Origin: Prorocentrum cordatum
Taxonomy: Eukaryota > Sar > Dinophyceae > Prorocentrales > Prorocentraceae
Direction of reading: 5' to 3'
DNA: 64,000 bases
NCBI GenBank assembly: GCA_963575745.1
Contig: CAUYUJ010017973.1
Location: 58,501-122,500 of the forward strand
Every line of letters begins with the position of its first letter. Within the stretch, counting starts at the first letter, position 1. Shown here piece by piece: positions 1 through 10,944 of the stretch. The translations under genes and the position numbers were made by a program. A model generated the notes under the pieces. The model searched no databases and was not told the DNA's origin. It worked only from the letters and a program-made list of their open reading frames with translations.

Positions 1-1265
1 GTTCAACGATCGGCGCCTTATTCCCGTCGTTCAGAATGGCGCTCTCACCCCCTCGCGGGCTCTTTTTCTGGATCCGAGTCCTTCCCCATCGTTGTCGCCC
101 GATCATTTCCCCTCCTCCGCCTTCCCCTGACGCCTGCTTCTGCTGCTGCTGCTGCTGCTGCTTCTCCTCGTCCTCCCCCTTCCTCATCCGCCTCCCCTTC
201 ATCCTGTTCATCCTCCTGCTCATCCGACACCTCCTCCTCTTCCTCCTCGTCCTCCAATGTGCACAGCTCACCTTTTCTGATTGCGCACAACACGATGGTG
301 TCCCTTTGGGGAGTTCCAGGTTCGCTAGAACACCCGTCCACGGATAGAGAAACAAACAGCGCAATGGGAAGGGATGAGGGGGGGGCATGGGTAGGATGCC
401 AAATATGGGGCGAGCGCGCCTACCTTGATCTTCTCCCTTCACAATTACTCAATATGAATACTACTCTCCCTCTTCCCCTGATGACGGTTTGAAAGTGCTC
501 GAACTCCCCCCCGCCTACTGTTTTTTTACACACAGGTTTCCCCAGAGTTGGGTTTTCGCCTGCATTTTTTTTAAAAAATGCTGCTCTCGCTGAGGCGCCG
601 GCATCATTTTCGGGCCCCGCTCGTTCCGAATCGTGCTCCCGCTGCAGCGCTGGCCTCATTTCCGCGCTTCCGCTCGTTTCGACTCGTGCTCCCGCTGCAG
701 CGCAGGCGTCATTTCCAGTGCCATGCCACGGCATGCAATGCAATGCTAGGTTGATGCTACGCTTTGCAGTGCTCTTCTACGCCATGCCATGTAGTGCTCT
801 ACAATGCATCGCGTACCCTTTCGGGATCATTGCCCTGCTCGAAATCCGACTGTGCGAGTAGAGAGGGGATCTACGCCATGTTAAGGGATGGGAGGGAGGG
901 GTAGGATGTAAGATATGACGCGAGCGCACCTAGCTTGTCCCTTCCCCCTCTCTCTCTCTCTCTCTTTTTCTCCCCCCCTCCATTTGGCTACACGGAAGCG
1001 TGACCCCAGGCGGCAAGAATGACCCTTGGCGGGCGGCTTGCCGATCGCATGCGATGCGACACCACCGTCCTCCGTCATCAAATTTGGCCTCCAGGCAACT
1101 CTTACGTGCGGCTGATCCCTCCCAATCTCCACCTCCGCCTCTCTTTTCACCTCTCCTGGGGCCAGCCGCCCACGGAGGAGATCGAGGAGGACGAAGATGA
1201 GGACGAGGAGGACCAGGATGAGGAGGGACACTGGCAGAGGAGGAGGAGCGCACGTGCCTTCAGGG
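1..1265. other. Unassigned sequence with short low-complexity tracts
   Basis: No supported gene. It holds a short CTG run near 140-165, CTC-rich stretches to about 255, and a pair of related segments at about 365-425 and 885-935 (both contain GGGTAGGATG and then GCGAGCGC). A CT dinucleotide run lies near 947-966. The reading frames over this stretch are low-complexity or shared by overlapping frames on both strands. Confidence 0.6.
583..725 (+). repeat. Short tandem repeat, about 60 bp, 2.3 units
   Basis: Three successive segments share the words GCTCGTT, CGTGCTCCCGCTGCAGCG and TCATTT. The period is about 60 bp. No coding meaning is seen. Confidence 0.55.
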
Positions 1266-1310
1266 CAGAGGAGGAGGAGGAGGAGGAGGAGGAGGAGGAG
1301 GAGGAATGAC
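1266..1310 (+). repeat. GAG/GGA microsatellite
   Basis: GAG triplets run from about 1,268 to 1,305. They directly precede the head of composite repeat R1 copy A. Confidence 0.85.
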
Positions 1311-2230
1311 CAGTTAAAACCCAAGACGCGTAAACTAATGTAGCATTACAGCCTCCTTCCACATTCCCTCTTGATCAATACTTTTTTTGTTTTTTAGAAT
1401 TTTTTTATTATCGCGGTAAACGCCCCATTGGAATACAACCGTCTGAGAATCCTCAAGTGTGCCCTACCGCACTCCCTGGGAATTCAACGCCGCAATACAA
1501 TGTGCCTGTTGCGTGCTGACAAGCCTAAACCGCGCCGGAATATACTTCCTGGGACTTCAACGCCGCGGATCAACGTTACTGTTGCGTCCTGGCACACCAA
1601 CATCGTGCCATAACACAATGCCTGGGACTTTTCATCATACGAGTCCTTAAATTTCTGCAAACTTTTACAACACATGTGCGCGGCACTCATGCGAGAGCCA
1701 GATTTTGAGCACTAGCCACCCTCAATCCTTGAAGAACTTGCAAGCTTTGAATACGAATGTACGCGGCGCTACGGCGAGAACAACCTTCTGAAAAGGACCC
1801 ACCCTCCATCCGTGAATCTGTTGCAACTTTTAGCACGGATGTGCGCGGCACTAAGGCGAGACCCACATCTTGAAAACGGTCCTCCATCCGTGAAAAAGTT
1901 GCAAACTTTCGAAACGAACGTGCGAGGCGCTAAGGCGAGAACAACAATTTGAAAAAGACCCGCCCTCCATCCGTGAACAAATTGCAAGCTTTCATAAAGC
2001 GAATGTGCGCGGCGCTAGGGCGAGAACCGCACTTTGAAAATGGCCGGCCGTCCATCGCGAAACGGTTGCAACTTCCATTCTTCGGAACCATGAGCGGTGA
2101 GGAATGGTGAGGAAGTCTCAGACGAAACGCCTGGACCGCCTTACGAACATGGGGGTGCGACAAGGAGTTACTCATAAGGAAAAGGGATGGAGGGGGAGGA
2201 CAAGGAAGAGGTCGAGTAAGACGAAGAGGA
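1311..2230 (+). repeat. Composite dispersed repeat R1, copy A
   Basis: Parts in order: (1) a head at about 1,315-1,380 with AAACCCAAGACGC; (2) a middle at about 1,425-1,640 with repeated phrases CTGGGACTTCAACGCCGC and CTGTTGCGTCCTGGCA; (3) five tandem units of about 80-87 bp around 1,650-2,060, each with a variant of TGTGCGCGGCGCTAAGGCGA followed by CCCTCCATCCGTGAA; (4) a tail at about 2,090-2,190 with CGAAACGCCTGG and GTGCGACA. The copy is flanked by GAG and CTG/TGA microsatellites. The same order recurs in copies B to F. There is no conserved open frame, so it looks non-coding and non-autonomous. Confidence 0.8.
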
Positions 2231-2233
2231 TGC

Positions 2234-2290
<57 letters not shown>
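2231..2290 (+). repeat. CTG then TGA trinucleotide microsatellite
   Basis: CTG triplets change to TGA triplets at about 2,256. The tract closes R1 copy A. Confidence 0.9.
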
Positions 2291-2750
2291 GGCCTTAGGG
2301 GGGGGAGGGACCCCGGCTGCAGGAGGAGGTCAAGGAAGGCCAGAAGAGAAAAACAAATAGTGTAGCTATCAGAAAGAACCTTTCGCACACCGATGGCGGG
2401 TCAAGTAGCACCGGATGGCCAACGAAGGAGGATCCGAATGTGATTTGGCATTCTACACAGGGGGGGAGGGGCATCCATGGACACAGCCCGAGTGGCGGGG
2501 GCACCTTGCTACACCAGGCCTGTTACCGCTGCAAAGGAGTGCTGCGTTGCTGGTGATGACGCTGGGCCCCAACTCCGCACAGAACTGCGGTGCAAGCCAA
2601 GCTTTCGCAACTCCGCGCGGATTCCTTGCGTCTGCACTGGACCCCCCCTCACAATACCTTTGGCAGCGCGCGCCGGGAAGGGGGCGCGCCAGCACGAGAG
2701 GTCCGCGCGGACCTTCGAACGTTTTCGTTAATGTTTTATGGAAAGGGGAA
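2291..2750. other. Unassigned spacer between R1 copies A and B
   Basis: The spacer is mostly unique-looking GC-rich sequence with a G run near 2,298 and no recognisable protein or RNA. Overlapping frames are open on both strands, which is expected of GC-rich non-coding DNA. Confidence 0.5.
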
Positions 2751-2754
2751 TGAG

Positions 2755-3735
2755 GAAGAGGAGACCATAATGAATCCAATGTGCATCAACGATGCGACAA
2801 TCCACCCTCACGTCCAAGCCCCCCGTCACAAATGCGTACCTGTATGTCTTCCCAATGCGGAAAGCACCCCTTTTCAAACAAGAACGTCCAGCGGGCCTGC
2901 CGTTCAGGGAAGACATCGTTTTGTAAATGGCCCACCTGCCATTATTCTAGTTTTAAGGCAAGCCTGCAGACATGTAGGATTACAACATCTCATGGGGATT
3001 AACTAATTCAACATTGGAAGCAATTGGACCTCCATCCGTGTGAGCGCTTCACGATTCCATTGTCCTTGCCGTAGCTTTCTCCGAAGTCCCACTCGACAAC
3101 TATATTTTGGGACATGAACCGTTCTCCATTTGTGTAGCTGTACAACGAGCGAACTTCTAGAGCGGGGTCACCATTTTGAAAACGAGCCGCCCTCCATCAG
3201 TGTAACTGCTGCAAGCTTCCACAACGAATGTGCAAGGCACTAAGGCGACAGCTCCACTTGGGAAACAACCTGTGCCCAATTTCAACAACCGGATCCAACT
3301 TCAAGAACGGCTGTGTGGAGCGCAAAATCGATGGCCCCATTTTGAAGAAAAAACTTGTTCCCTGTTCGTGTAGCTGGGCCAACCTGATGCAACGAATGTG
3401 CGAGGCGGCACGGGCAAAACCCCATTTTGAAAACGACCGGCCCTCCCTCCGTTCAACGGTTGCAGGGATTAATGTCTACTGTTCGCGGCGCCAAAGCGTG
3501 GGCCCCCAGTTTGGAAGCCACCTGCTCCAACCACGGAACGGTTAGAATTTTCAATCTTTGAGATCACGAGCAATGATGAAGCCTCAGGCGAAACGCCCAG
3601 CACGCCGTAACGACACGTCTGGTGTTGCCACATGGAGGAGTTAATGTAATATCAAGCGTAGAACATGATCAGGAAAGGAGGAGGGGGAAATGGACATAAC
3701 GAGGGCGAGGAGGCCCAGGAGGAGGAGGAGGGACT
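2755..3735 (+). repeat. Composite dispersed repeat R1, copy B
   Basis: The head (GTGCATCAACGATGCGACA) is at about 2,780. About four 80-90 bp units with GAATGTGC, GGCACTAAGGCGA and CCCTCC words run at about 3,170-3,530. The tail with TCAGGCGAAACGCCCAGC lies near 3,583-3,602. A GAG-rich stretch follows. It is a more diverged copy than A, and its middle section (about 2,880-3,150) matches the others poorly. Confidence 0.65.
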
Positions 3736-3739
3736 CAGG

Positions 3740-4575
3740 CGGAGGAGAAGAACGATGCGTAAGATTGACCTGTTTAAACACAATATGCATCAACCGATAT
3801 GACAATACAACCCCTTCCAAATTTCCCCTTTGATAGATCACTACAGAAATCTGTTTTCATGCCAGACATGCCCCACACGAACACAACCGTCTGATCATCG
3901 TCAATGACAACGCAGTTCCGAGTACTTCAGTGCCGCAAAACAACGTGACTGTTATGTTCCGGCCACCCGAATTTGTGCCAGATCAAAACTTCTGGGACTT
4001 CGACGTCGCGAATCAACCTTACTGTTGCGTCCTGGCACACCAACATCGCGCCAGAGCGCAATTCCAGCGACCTCAACCACACGACTCCATAAACCTGCTG
4101 CAAACTTTGACAACGAATGTGCGTGGGAAAACTAGCTGTGCTATATCCGCGCGCGCGTAAACTGAGGTGATCTATCCGCGCGCGCGTAAAACTGTGAGTT
4201 CAAAAGCGACAGCCCCAGTTTGAACAACACCTGTGCTCTGAACGTGTAGCTCTTTCGACCTCTTAGAGTGAATGTGCGCGGCGCCACGGGCAGAACCTCA
4301 ATTGGAAACACACACCGCGCTCCCTCCGTCTAACTGTCGGGAGTATTTATGCAGAGTGTGCGCACCGCCAAAGCGTGACCCCCATTGTGGAAGCCACCTG
4401 TGCTCAATTCGCGAAGCTGTTGGACTTTTCAGACCTCGAGATCACGAATAATGGTGAAACCTTGGGCGAAACGTCCAGCACGCCTTCACGACCCGTCTGG
4501 TATTGCCAGGTGGGGGAGTTACAGTACGGGACGGGAATCGAACAAGCGCAAGAACAGGAGGAGGAGGGCAAGGAA
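3740..4575 (+). repeat. Composite dispersed repeat R1, copy C
   Basis: The head is at about 3,745-3,840. The middle at about 3,895-4,110 repeats CTGTTGCGTCCTGGCACACC almost exactly as in copy A. Two or three 80-90 bp units follow at about 4,100-4,430, then the tail at about 4,440-4,520 (GGGCGAAACGTCCAGC) and a GAG/GGAATC-rich end. Copies A, B and C lie head to tail. Confidence 0.75.
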
Positions 4576-4705
4576 TCGGAATCGGAATCGGAATCGGCCC
4601 CAACGCGGTGCGAAGGAGTGACCTATGACAACAAGCCAGACACCCGAACTACGAGGACTTCGCTCGGTTCGAGGGCTTACCCTGGTCTTTGTGGGCCACA
4701 GCCCT

Positions 4706-5635
4706 TCATGCAATCCCTGAATGTACGTACAACCTGCGGGTGTCGGTCAAGGGCTGGTCGCAAGGCATGGCCAAATCAGGCCTTAACTGCTGACTGGCGA
4801 AAGGGCCGCACTTCTTGCAGATCCAGCACTTCAAAGAAATCTGATAAACCATTTGGTGGAATCCATGGACCCAGCCCCCCCCCCCTATGTGCGACTGTTG
4901 ACCCCTCGGCAGCCTACAGAATGCAGGGTCGACAGAGTCGGGGGGGTGGCTCTGGCACCGACGCCACGGCGTGGCGGCATCGGCAGACGAACAACTGAAA
5001 CATCGCATGCGTCGCCTCGAAAACTCGCCAAGTGCGCGCGCAATCTCGAAGACAGAGACCGCGCGGGGGGCGGGATGAGGTGGGGCGGAGGGGGCGCCTC
5101 CGGTCCAAGGCCGCGTCCCTTTCCACCCGCGCGATTTTGGCGCGGACCGGAGGACCGACGCGAGCTTCCAACCCAGTGATGCGAGCAAATTCATCAGCAA
5201 CTTGATTTCCGACAAACATCCATCCAGGAAGGGGGGGCGCCGAGCCTGAGGAAACGTCGATGTGGGAGGGCGCCCGCGCAACGGTGACCTGTGACACATC
5301 GCGACCTTCGAGAGCTGCTCCAATGAGCTTCCAGACGGCACGATTGGGCCCCGACGGGGCCGAATAAAGCTTGCCAAACCGCCCGTCGACGACCCCGCTG
5401 TTGTCGCTGACATGCGCGAGGGCCGCGTAGGAGAACTTGATGGCCACGGGGGGGCTCCAGAGCCCCCCGGGCGGGACAGGCTGAACAGGTCCTGGTGCGC
5501 GTCCGAAAACAGCAGCACGAACGGCGGGGTGGCTGAACCTCGAACACACGCAGCGATGCCGACGCGTGGAAGCCGAGGATCGCGACTATCTTCGCCTCCG
5601 CTCGCATCTCCGAGAACCACCAGCGGGTCTTCAAG
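4706..5635 (-). pseudogene. RNase H domain and C-terminal Cys motif of E1
   Basis: One frame opens with GDASGGEDSRDPRLPRVG, matching the start of RNase H1 (first catalytic Asp). A frameshift leads to a second frame with VSDNSGVVDG (Asp), APSHID (His) and FVGNQVADEFA (final Asp). The position where the Glu is expected reads PPGGLWSP, so the Glu seems to be replaced by Gly. Another shift leads to the tail CWICKKCGPF...C, a Cx2C-type motif followed by a third Cys, typical of the ends of dinoflagellate LINE-like proteins. RNase H would remove template RNA during second-strand synthesis. The split over frames makes this a relic. Confidence 0.7.
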
Positions 5636-5792
5636 GGACCCGTGACCTAAGCCACCTGCCGTAGGAAAGTCGCCACTTTAGTGATAAACTTCCAAGATTC
5701 ACCTGGGGGGGGGGGGCGGAACTCTGGTCCATGGGGCTGGAATGACCCCACGGAGCCAGAAGCAGGACTCATAGTCCTGACCCGAGACAGCC

Positions 5793-6690
5793 CTAGGGAC
5801 TAGATGTTCCGACTCCCGATAAACTGCGCTGCCTGTGTTGCACGGGCATTGTCCGCGCGCGATGTAGAGGCGTCCCGGGCCCCTCGCCACATCTCTCAAA
5901 AACCGCTGACGTCGGCCTTGGTCTCCTGCTTGGTTCGAGATCTCGGCAAAGTGCCTCCTGCTGCAATGGCGAAAGCGCCCCCGCCAGCCTTGGGCCGAGC
6001 TTCGGAACCCCGGCCAAGAACATCAAAACACGTCTGTACGAACGATTGTCTGCGCCGTGCTGCGACCCCTCGCCGCAGAAGCGCCGACTAGCTGAGACCC
6101 ACTGCCGAGCCCGAGCCGAATCCTCGAACTCTTGAACAGGCCCGCTGGTATCTTCAGACCGCGATGCAACCTCATCGGGGAACGTCCAAATTGCACCTGG
6201 TCCTTCATCGTCAGGGGGGGGGGGGGGGTATGCCAGCCGCTCGGAGGGGCTGGGTCCCAACCGAGCCCGAGAAGGTAGGCGACAACGGCTGGCGCTGGCC
6301 AGCGAACAACCTGGGCCACCTGCCGCGGGCAAGCCGGCGAAACTGCGAAACGATGCGCGGCCGAGCCGCGCGAATAGCTGGGCGAACTGCCGGCTCCTGC
6401 GCCCAAGTGCGAAGCCAAAGCTGAAGGCGCTCCCGTGGGAGCTTATACCCTGGATCATGACCGTCCGCCCTGAGGTCCAAAACCGTGGTGAGACATCTCC
6501 CCCGGGTGCCCGAGGATAACGTGCGCCCGGGACGACGCCTGCACTGACGTCGACATTCACCGAGCGCTCCGTAAACGCAATGCCCGAAGTGCATGCGCTT
6601 GCGCCCCAGCACGTTCGATCATGCCAGTGCAGGCGTGCTCGCGAGAGGCGCGAGCAAACTTGCGCATGCGTTTGTTTGATTTTGGCTTTA
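5793..6690 (-). pseudogene. E1 segment between RT and RNase H
   Basis: A long minus-strand open frame covers this stretch, but I see only weak similarity to the connection region of LINE proteins (for example TSGIAFTERSVNVDVSAG). A nearby frame is also open. It is assigned to E1 by position between RT and RNase H. The coding status of individual frames is uncertain. A run of G bases at 6,217-6,228 is a likely frameshift site. Confidence 0.35.
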
Positions 6691-6693
6691 TGA

Positions 6694-6722
6694 TTACGTT
6701 TTTTTTTTTTTTTTTTTTTTTT

Positions 6723-6754
<32 letters not shown>

Positions 6755-6755
6755 T
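6694..6755 (-). repeat. GA dinucleotide tract followed by poly(A), inside E1
   Basis: Read on the minus strand, about 12 GA units are followed by a few bases and then about 21 A residues. The tract interrupts the RT-to-RNase-H interval. It could be a replication-slippage expansion or the tail of a small retroposed insert. No target-site duplication was identified. Confidence 0.8.
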
Positions 6756-6759
6756 TTCT

Positions 6760-7690
6760 CTCGTCGCTCTGGCAGCGCGTCCCGCTCCGAGGTCCACTCC
6801 AAACAGGCGCACTTGATGTCAGTGCTGAAGCTTGAAACCTCGACGGCGGAGGCGAGCGGCGCTGGCCTTGCCGTCCGCGACGTTGCAGCGCAGGATGGCG
6901 CTTTTCTCCGAGACGGAAGGCCGTGCCCTTGCAGCTCTTGGCAACTTGCCAACACTCCGCGGTGCAAATTGTTATAGACGGCCTTCCTGGAACCGGCGGT
7001 GTGTTGGGTGAGTTCGTCGTTCCAAATCTTAAAAGACATGCCAGGAGTAGCGGTGGTTAGCTTCTGGAGATAAAGTCAAACAAGCATCGCCAGAACCGCG
7101 TCCCGCTGCGCAGTCCCCGAATGATATTTTGGGTCGCCTGAAAAGCCTCAGAGTAGGATCCCAACTGGGCAACCGTGCGGGGTGCAAGGCACATCTGGGG
7201 CCCTAGGAAAAGCACGACAGGAGGGAACCCAAGACGAATCGCCGTGCTAGCCAAGGGCCCCCACTGCATCTCACCATAGAACCCCTTGATGTCGATGAGG
7301 CCCTCTCCGAACGACATGTCGAGACGAAACAACGATTCGTCGTGTAGAGCGCGCAACAAGGCCTCGTGGAGCGCGGAGTTCCCCGCGACGGCCGCGTCCC
7401 AAACGGGCTCGGGGCCCTGAGACCAGGACCGCGCATTGTCCTATCGGGCAAGGGGTCAAGCCCGAGAGAACATGGACATATGACCAATCACCCTGTCCCC
7501 CCCCGTTTACTTCCCTGGGGGCCTCCCTACCACCAAGAGAGTTTGCCACGGCCAAGACAAGCACTCCTCACAAGCATTCAAAAGAGCAATGAGTTCGGCG
7601 AGCCCAGCTGGTGGCAATCGCTCCATGTCGAGGGGAGTGAGTTGGTCAACCCCGAGTCCTGCTTTTGGTTTTATAGCATGCAGGGCTCGC
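6760..7690 (-). pseudogene. Reverse transcriptase palm of E1
   Basis: The segment DIKGFYGEMQ...LGFPP...APRTV (about 7,290-7,150) fits RT motif A and the following helix of this LINE-like group. After a frameshift, KIWNDELTQHTAGSRK (about 7,030-6,980) occupies the place of the catalytic box usually read as xVDD followed by a His. Here the codons are AAC GAC, so Asn-Asp stands where Asp-Asp is expected. ELQGHGL and the segment beyond fit the strand after box C. Motif B is not clearly visible. Confidence 0.55.
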
Positions 7691-7704
7691 CGAAATCGTT
7701 CAGG

Positions 7705-8130
7705 CTAGAGCGGCTCGATCTGCTCTGCCTGTGCAGCTTGACGTATACCAGCAAACACAGCGCGAACATGGGCAAGGTCGAGAAGATTCGGCCGCCACGA
7801 GTCATGCCATTTCTTGGCCTTCTCGTCCACGATGTGAAGAGGATGACATAGAACCTGGCCGCTGACTAGCTCATCGGGGGCTGGAGGTACCTTCTGGAGC
7901 GCCTTGTGGAGGATCCCAGTGGCTTCATCAATAGAAATCCATTCCCGCAGCTCTCTCAAGGACCTCCCAAGAGCACGTCTCCTAGCCCTGCCCGAAGCCC
8001 GCTTGGCCGTGACGGCCAACTGGTTGAGGTCATCCAGGGAAATGCTGCTAATGCCGAAGAGCTTGACCTGCCATTGACTCCAAGATGCGCCGACCACGTG
8101 CTCTGAACTGGCCAGCGGAACGTGTACAGC
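7705..8130 (-). pseudogene. Pre-RT region of E1
   Basis: The C-terminal 130 or so residues of a minus-strand frame look protein-like (LREWISIDEATGILHKALQK, then a WHDSW motif). They resemble the region just upstream of RT in dinoflagellate LINE-like proteins. The upstream part of the same frame (8,398-8,705) is only microsatellite translation and should not be treated as protein. Confidence 0.45.
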
Positions 8131-8397
8131 TTCGGGCTGATCACTGGCAAGAGCGGCACAAGCTAGACACAACTGCTGCTGCCGAACGGGCCCGTTCTCG
8201 CGGGCGCGGTGAAGGTGTAGTCGGCCTAAAGCAGTGGCCAGACGACCCCACCAAGACGCGACTAGCTCGTGAAGAGGTTGCTCTCGTACCCTCGCAGATG
8301 CTGTAACCTCCGAGGTGTAGAAAGACGGCCCCTGGCTCCGAGAAACAGCTCCAGGAAAGGAAGCGCCATGATGCTGAACAGTAGACTGCTCCGAGCA

Positions 8398-8572
8398 GGA
8401 GGAGGAGGAGGAGGAGGAGGAGGAGGAGGAGGAGGAGGAGGAGGACGAGGAGAGAAGACGAGAGGAGGAGGAAGAGGAGGAGAGAAGGAGAGAGGAGAAG
8501 AGGAGGAGAAGGAGGAGGAGGAGGAGGAGGAGGAGGAACGGGGGGGAGGGATGATGATGGAGGGGGAGGAGG

Positions 8573-8605
<33 letters not shown>

Positions 8606-8660
8606 GGAGGAGGAGGAGGAGGAAGAGGAGGAGGAGGAGGACGAGGAGGAGTAGGAGGAG
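8398..8660 (+). repeat. GGA/GAG purine tract
   Basis: About 260 bp of nearly pure purine on the plus strand, mainly GGA triplets. Long open frames on both strands here (poly-Glu/Arg/Gly and poly-Pro/Ser/Leu) are artefacts of the repeat. Confidence 0.95.
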
Positions 8661-8705
8661 GAGGTAGGTAGGTAGGTAGGTAGGTAGGTAGGTAGGTAGG
8701 TAGGT
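8661..8705 (+). repeat. GGTA tetranucleotide microsatellite
   Basis: About eleven GGTA units join the purine tract to unique sequence. Confidence 0.95.
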
Positions 8706-9059
8706 CGGTGGTGCTCCCATGGAGCTGGTGCGGGAGCTTCGGAAGCGACTCCCTTTTAGCATGGCACAACGGCCCCGGGGGCAGGCTCGGAAGTGTCCGT
8801 GCAGCGACGGCCCTGGAGGTCAATCCACCAGCACTGGATGGGACGAGACGGGATCTGTCGAAGCTTTCCGCCCAGAGAGGCAGGGAACACAAAGCCCCAG
8901 AGGGCCCGCCCCCAAGAGAAAAGGGCGAAACCAAAAACCAAGCCGAGGAGACCGCTCCGACAGACTCACAATCTCCATCCCCTACCAAATGCGGGGTGAG
9001 AGAGACACCTCAGGGACTCCCCGCAGGGCGGGGGGGGGGCCGGGCAGGGAGCTTCTGCC
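8706..9059. other. Unassigned spacer
   Basis: GC-rich sequence without recognisable domains. Both strands are open in more than one frame. It may be the outer 5' part of E1, but no motif supports that. Confidence 0.4.
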
Positions 9060-9255
9060 CGGGGAGGAGGAGGATGTGGAGGGGGAGGAGGAGGAGAAAG
9101 AGGAGAAGGAGGAGAAGAGGAGGAAGAGGAGGAGAAGGAAGACGAGGAGGAGTAGGCGGAGGAGGAGGAGGAGGAGAGGACGAGGAGGAGGAAGAGGAGG
9201 AGGAACAGGAGGAGGAGGAAGAGGAGGAGGAGGAGGAGAAGGAAGAGGGAGGAGG
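9060..9255 (+). repeat. GAG/GGA purine tract
   Basis: About 195 bp of GAG, GGA and AAG triplets. Less regular purine-rich sequence continues to about 9,560. Confidence 0.9.
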
Positions 9256-10150
9256 AGACCCTCCCGCGTGGCCTCTCCCAAGCTGGACTCTCGAAGAGTC
9301 GGCGTCGGCCCCGCTGCGGCGTCCCCAGCATCCAGACAGGGCGCGCCCTGCGCCCCATCCCACGGGAGGGAGAGGCCAGGAGGGGGGAGGGAGCCCGCGA
9401 GAGACCAGGACGGCGAGGAGGGCAGGAGAGCGGGAGGGAGGAGAGCAGGAGTGATGAGAGCAGGAAAGCAGCAGGAGGGCATGATGACATGAGGGAGGAG
9501 GGAGGAGACAGAGGACGAGGGGACAGGCAAGCTAGGGGACAGGAGAGGGGACGGATGGGGAAGAAGCCCAGACGCCCAGCGGCTCGATTGTTTCGAGACG
9601 TGGCCCCTGGACCTCTTAACCCCTTCCTCAATGCTGGCCTTTTATACCGAGTCTTTGTTTGAGTGTCCCTGGGATCCGAAACAGGCTCACACATGATCCA
9701 AGGTGCGAGTCGACCGCAGTCTCGTGCTTGCTTGAGCCGCTGGATGCCTGGGAGCTTCTGATGCCCGCTCTTCGACCGCGGGGGATGGCCCTGGCACCGA
9801 GTGAATGCCTTCCGAGCGTGACTCTCCCACGGCCAGGCTGAATGACGAGCGGGAGGCACAGGAGGCGGAGGGCAGAAACCGGGAGAGGAGAGGACAGGCC
9901 GCTCGGCAGATGCCGGCAGATGCATGAAGCAGAAAAGCGGCTCAAATAGGCTGGACTTCGGCCCGCCCGGATCATGGGCGGGTCAAGCAGGAAGCCGCCG
10001 CCTCTCCAAGCACAAAGGGAAACTCTTGTGGTGTCGACATGGACGTTGGTTTCTGACACCGCGTCGATCATTGCCTCTTGAACGGTCTCCGCTATCCGAA
10101 CCGACAACGGAGATCGTTCAATTTCGGTGTGGCTCAAACCGCCGGAGATC
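9256..10150. other. Unassigned sequence, possibly E2 3' flank
   Basis: A minus-strand frame (about 10,190-9,630) contains protein-like text such as TEIERSPLSVRIAETVQEAM but no recognisable family. It lies downstream of the LINE tail relic E2 on the same strand, so it may be old 3' sequence of that element. I do not call a gene. Confidence 0.35.
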
Positions 10151-10199
10151 CTACACACTGAACGCACGCGCCAGCGTTCCTGCCGCGTTGACACGGCGC

Positions 10200-10255
10200 G
10201 AACCTGGAGGGAGGAGGCGGAGGAGGCGGAGGAGGAGGAGGAGGAGGGGGAGGAT
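10200..10255 (+). repeat. GGA/GCG-type purine-rich microsatellite
   Basis: GGAGGCGGAGGAGG-type units lie at about 10,208-10,250. Confidence 0.8.
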
Positions 10256-10339
10256 GAGTAGCACCGACCACAGGGGGAGGATATCGTTTGGCCGACCCGA
10301 CCTAAACCATTGCCTGGGCAACTTCGCTATCCCGACGAC

Positions 10340-10720
10340 GATGCAGCAGGGTGGCAGCACGGCGCGACCGCCGTGCAGACGTTCGGAGCCAGGCCGCCAG
10401 CAGCCCGCGGGTGCGGGAAGGGGTAGAGGGGGGCAGGAGAGGACCGAAGAGACTGGTGGGTACAACGGAGGGTATTGAGAGCAAGTGCAACGCGCAGGAG
10501 CCTGTCACTGTCTGATGGTAAAAAGGTGGGGAAGAAAGTAAGGAACAAGGTCGGAGCCATATCCGTCGGGGAGAAGATGGATGTGACGGGTAATCTACTC
10601 TCCATCAACTGGACAGGCTGCGTAGTGGAGGAGGTCGTCTCCGCCAACAGCGGCACAACACATTTTGCTCGACTCTGCCCCGCAATGGTGCCTTCTGGTC
10701 GTATTCCAACCGTTCAACCT
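10340..10720 (-). pseudogene. E2: C-terminal tail relic of a LINE
   Basis: The minus-strand segment CCAAVGGDDLLHYAACP (about 10,665-10,610) matches the Cys/His motif that ends many dinoflagellate LINE ORF2 proteins (Cys, then G-x-DDL-x-HY-xx-C). The frame stops soon after and related sequence continues in another frame. No RT is seen upstream, so it is a 5'-truncated or eroded fragment. The call rests on one motif. Confidence 0.4.
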
Positions 10721-10944
10721 ACACAGGATAATGGCTGTGGATGCATGTGTAGGCAAGTGCTTTGTGAATACATATGTAGGTAAGTGCTTCTTATTGTAAT
10801 TCAACGTCAAGGTAGTTAGCTCAACAGACTCGTGCGTAATACATTCGTAGTACCCCGCAATTGTGGATAAGAGTGAGGGGGCGGGCGCGGGCGACGCGGG
10901 CGTCGAGCCGGCGGACCTCGTGGTCCTCACCTTCCCTGTCGATG

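Larger units (their letters stand above)
4706..8160 (-). mobile_element. E1: decayed LINE-like retroelement with RNase H
   Basis: The minus strand carries, in 5'-to-3' order, a pre-RT region (about 8,130-7,705), RT palm motifs (about 7,560-6,760), a poorly matched connection (about 6,650-5,800), RNase H (about 5,620-5,160) and a Cys-rich tail (about 4,870-4,706). The frame changes several times, and a GA/A tract lies inside the element, so this copy is dead. I cannot see an apurinic endonuclease domain upstream. The 5' end runs into a 260-bp GAG tract. The order RT, RNase H, Cys tail is that of RNase-H-bearing non-LTR elements. Family assignment is inference. Confidence 0.65.
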
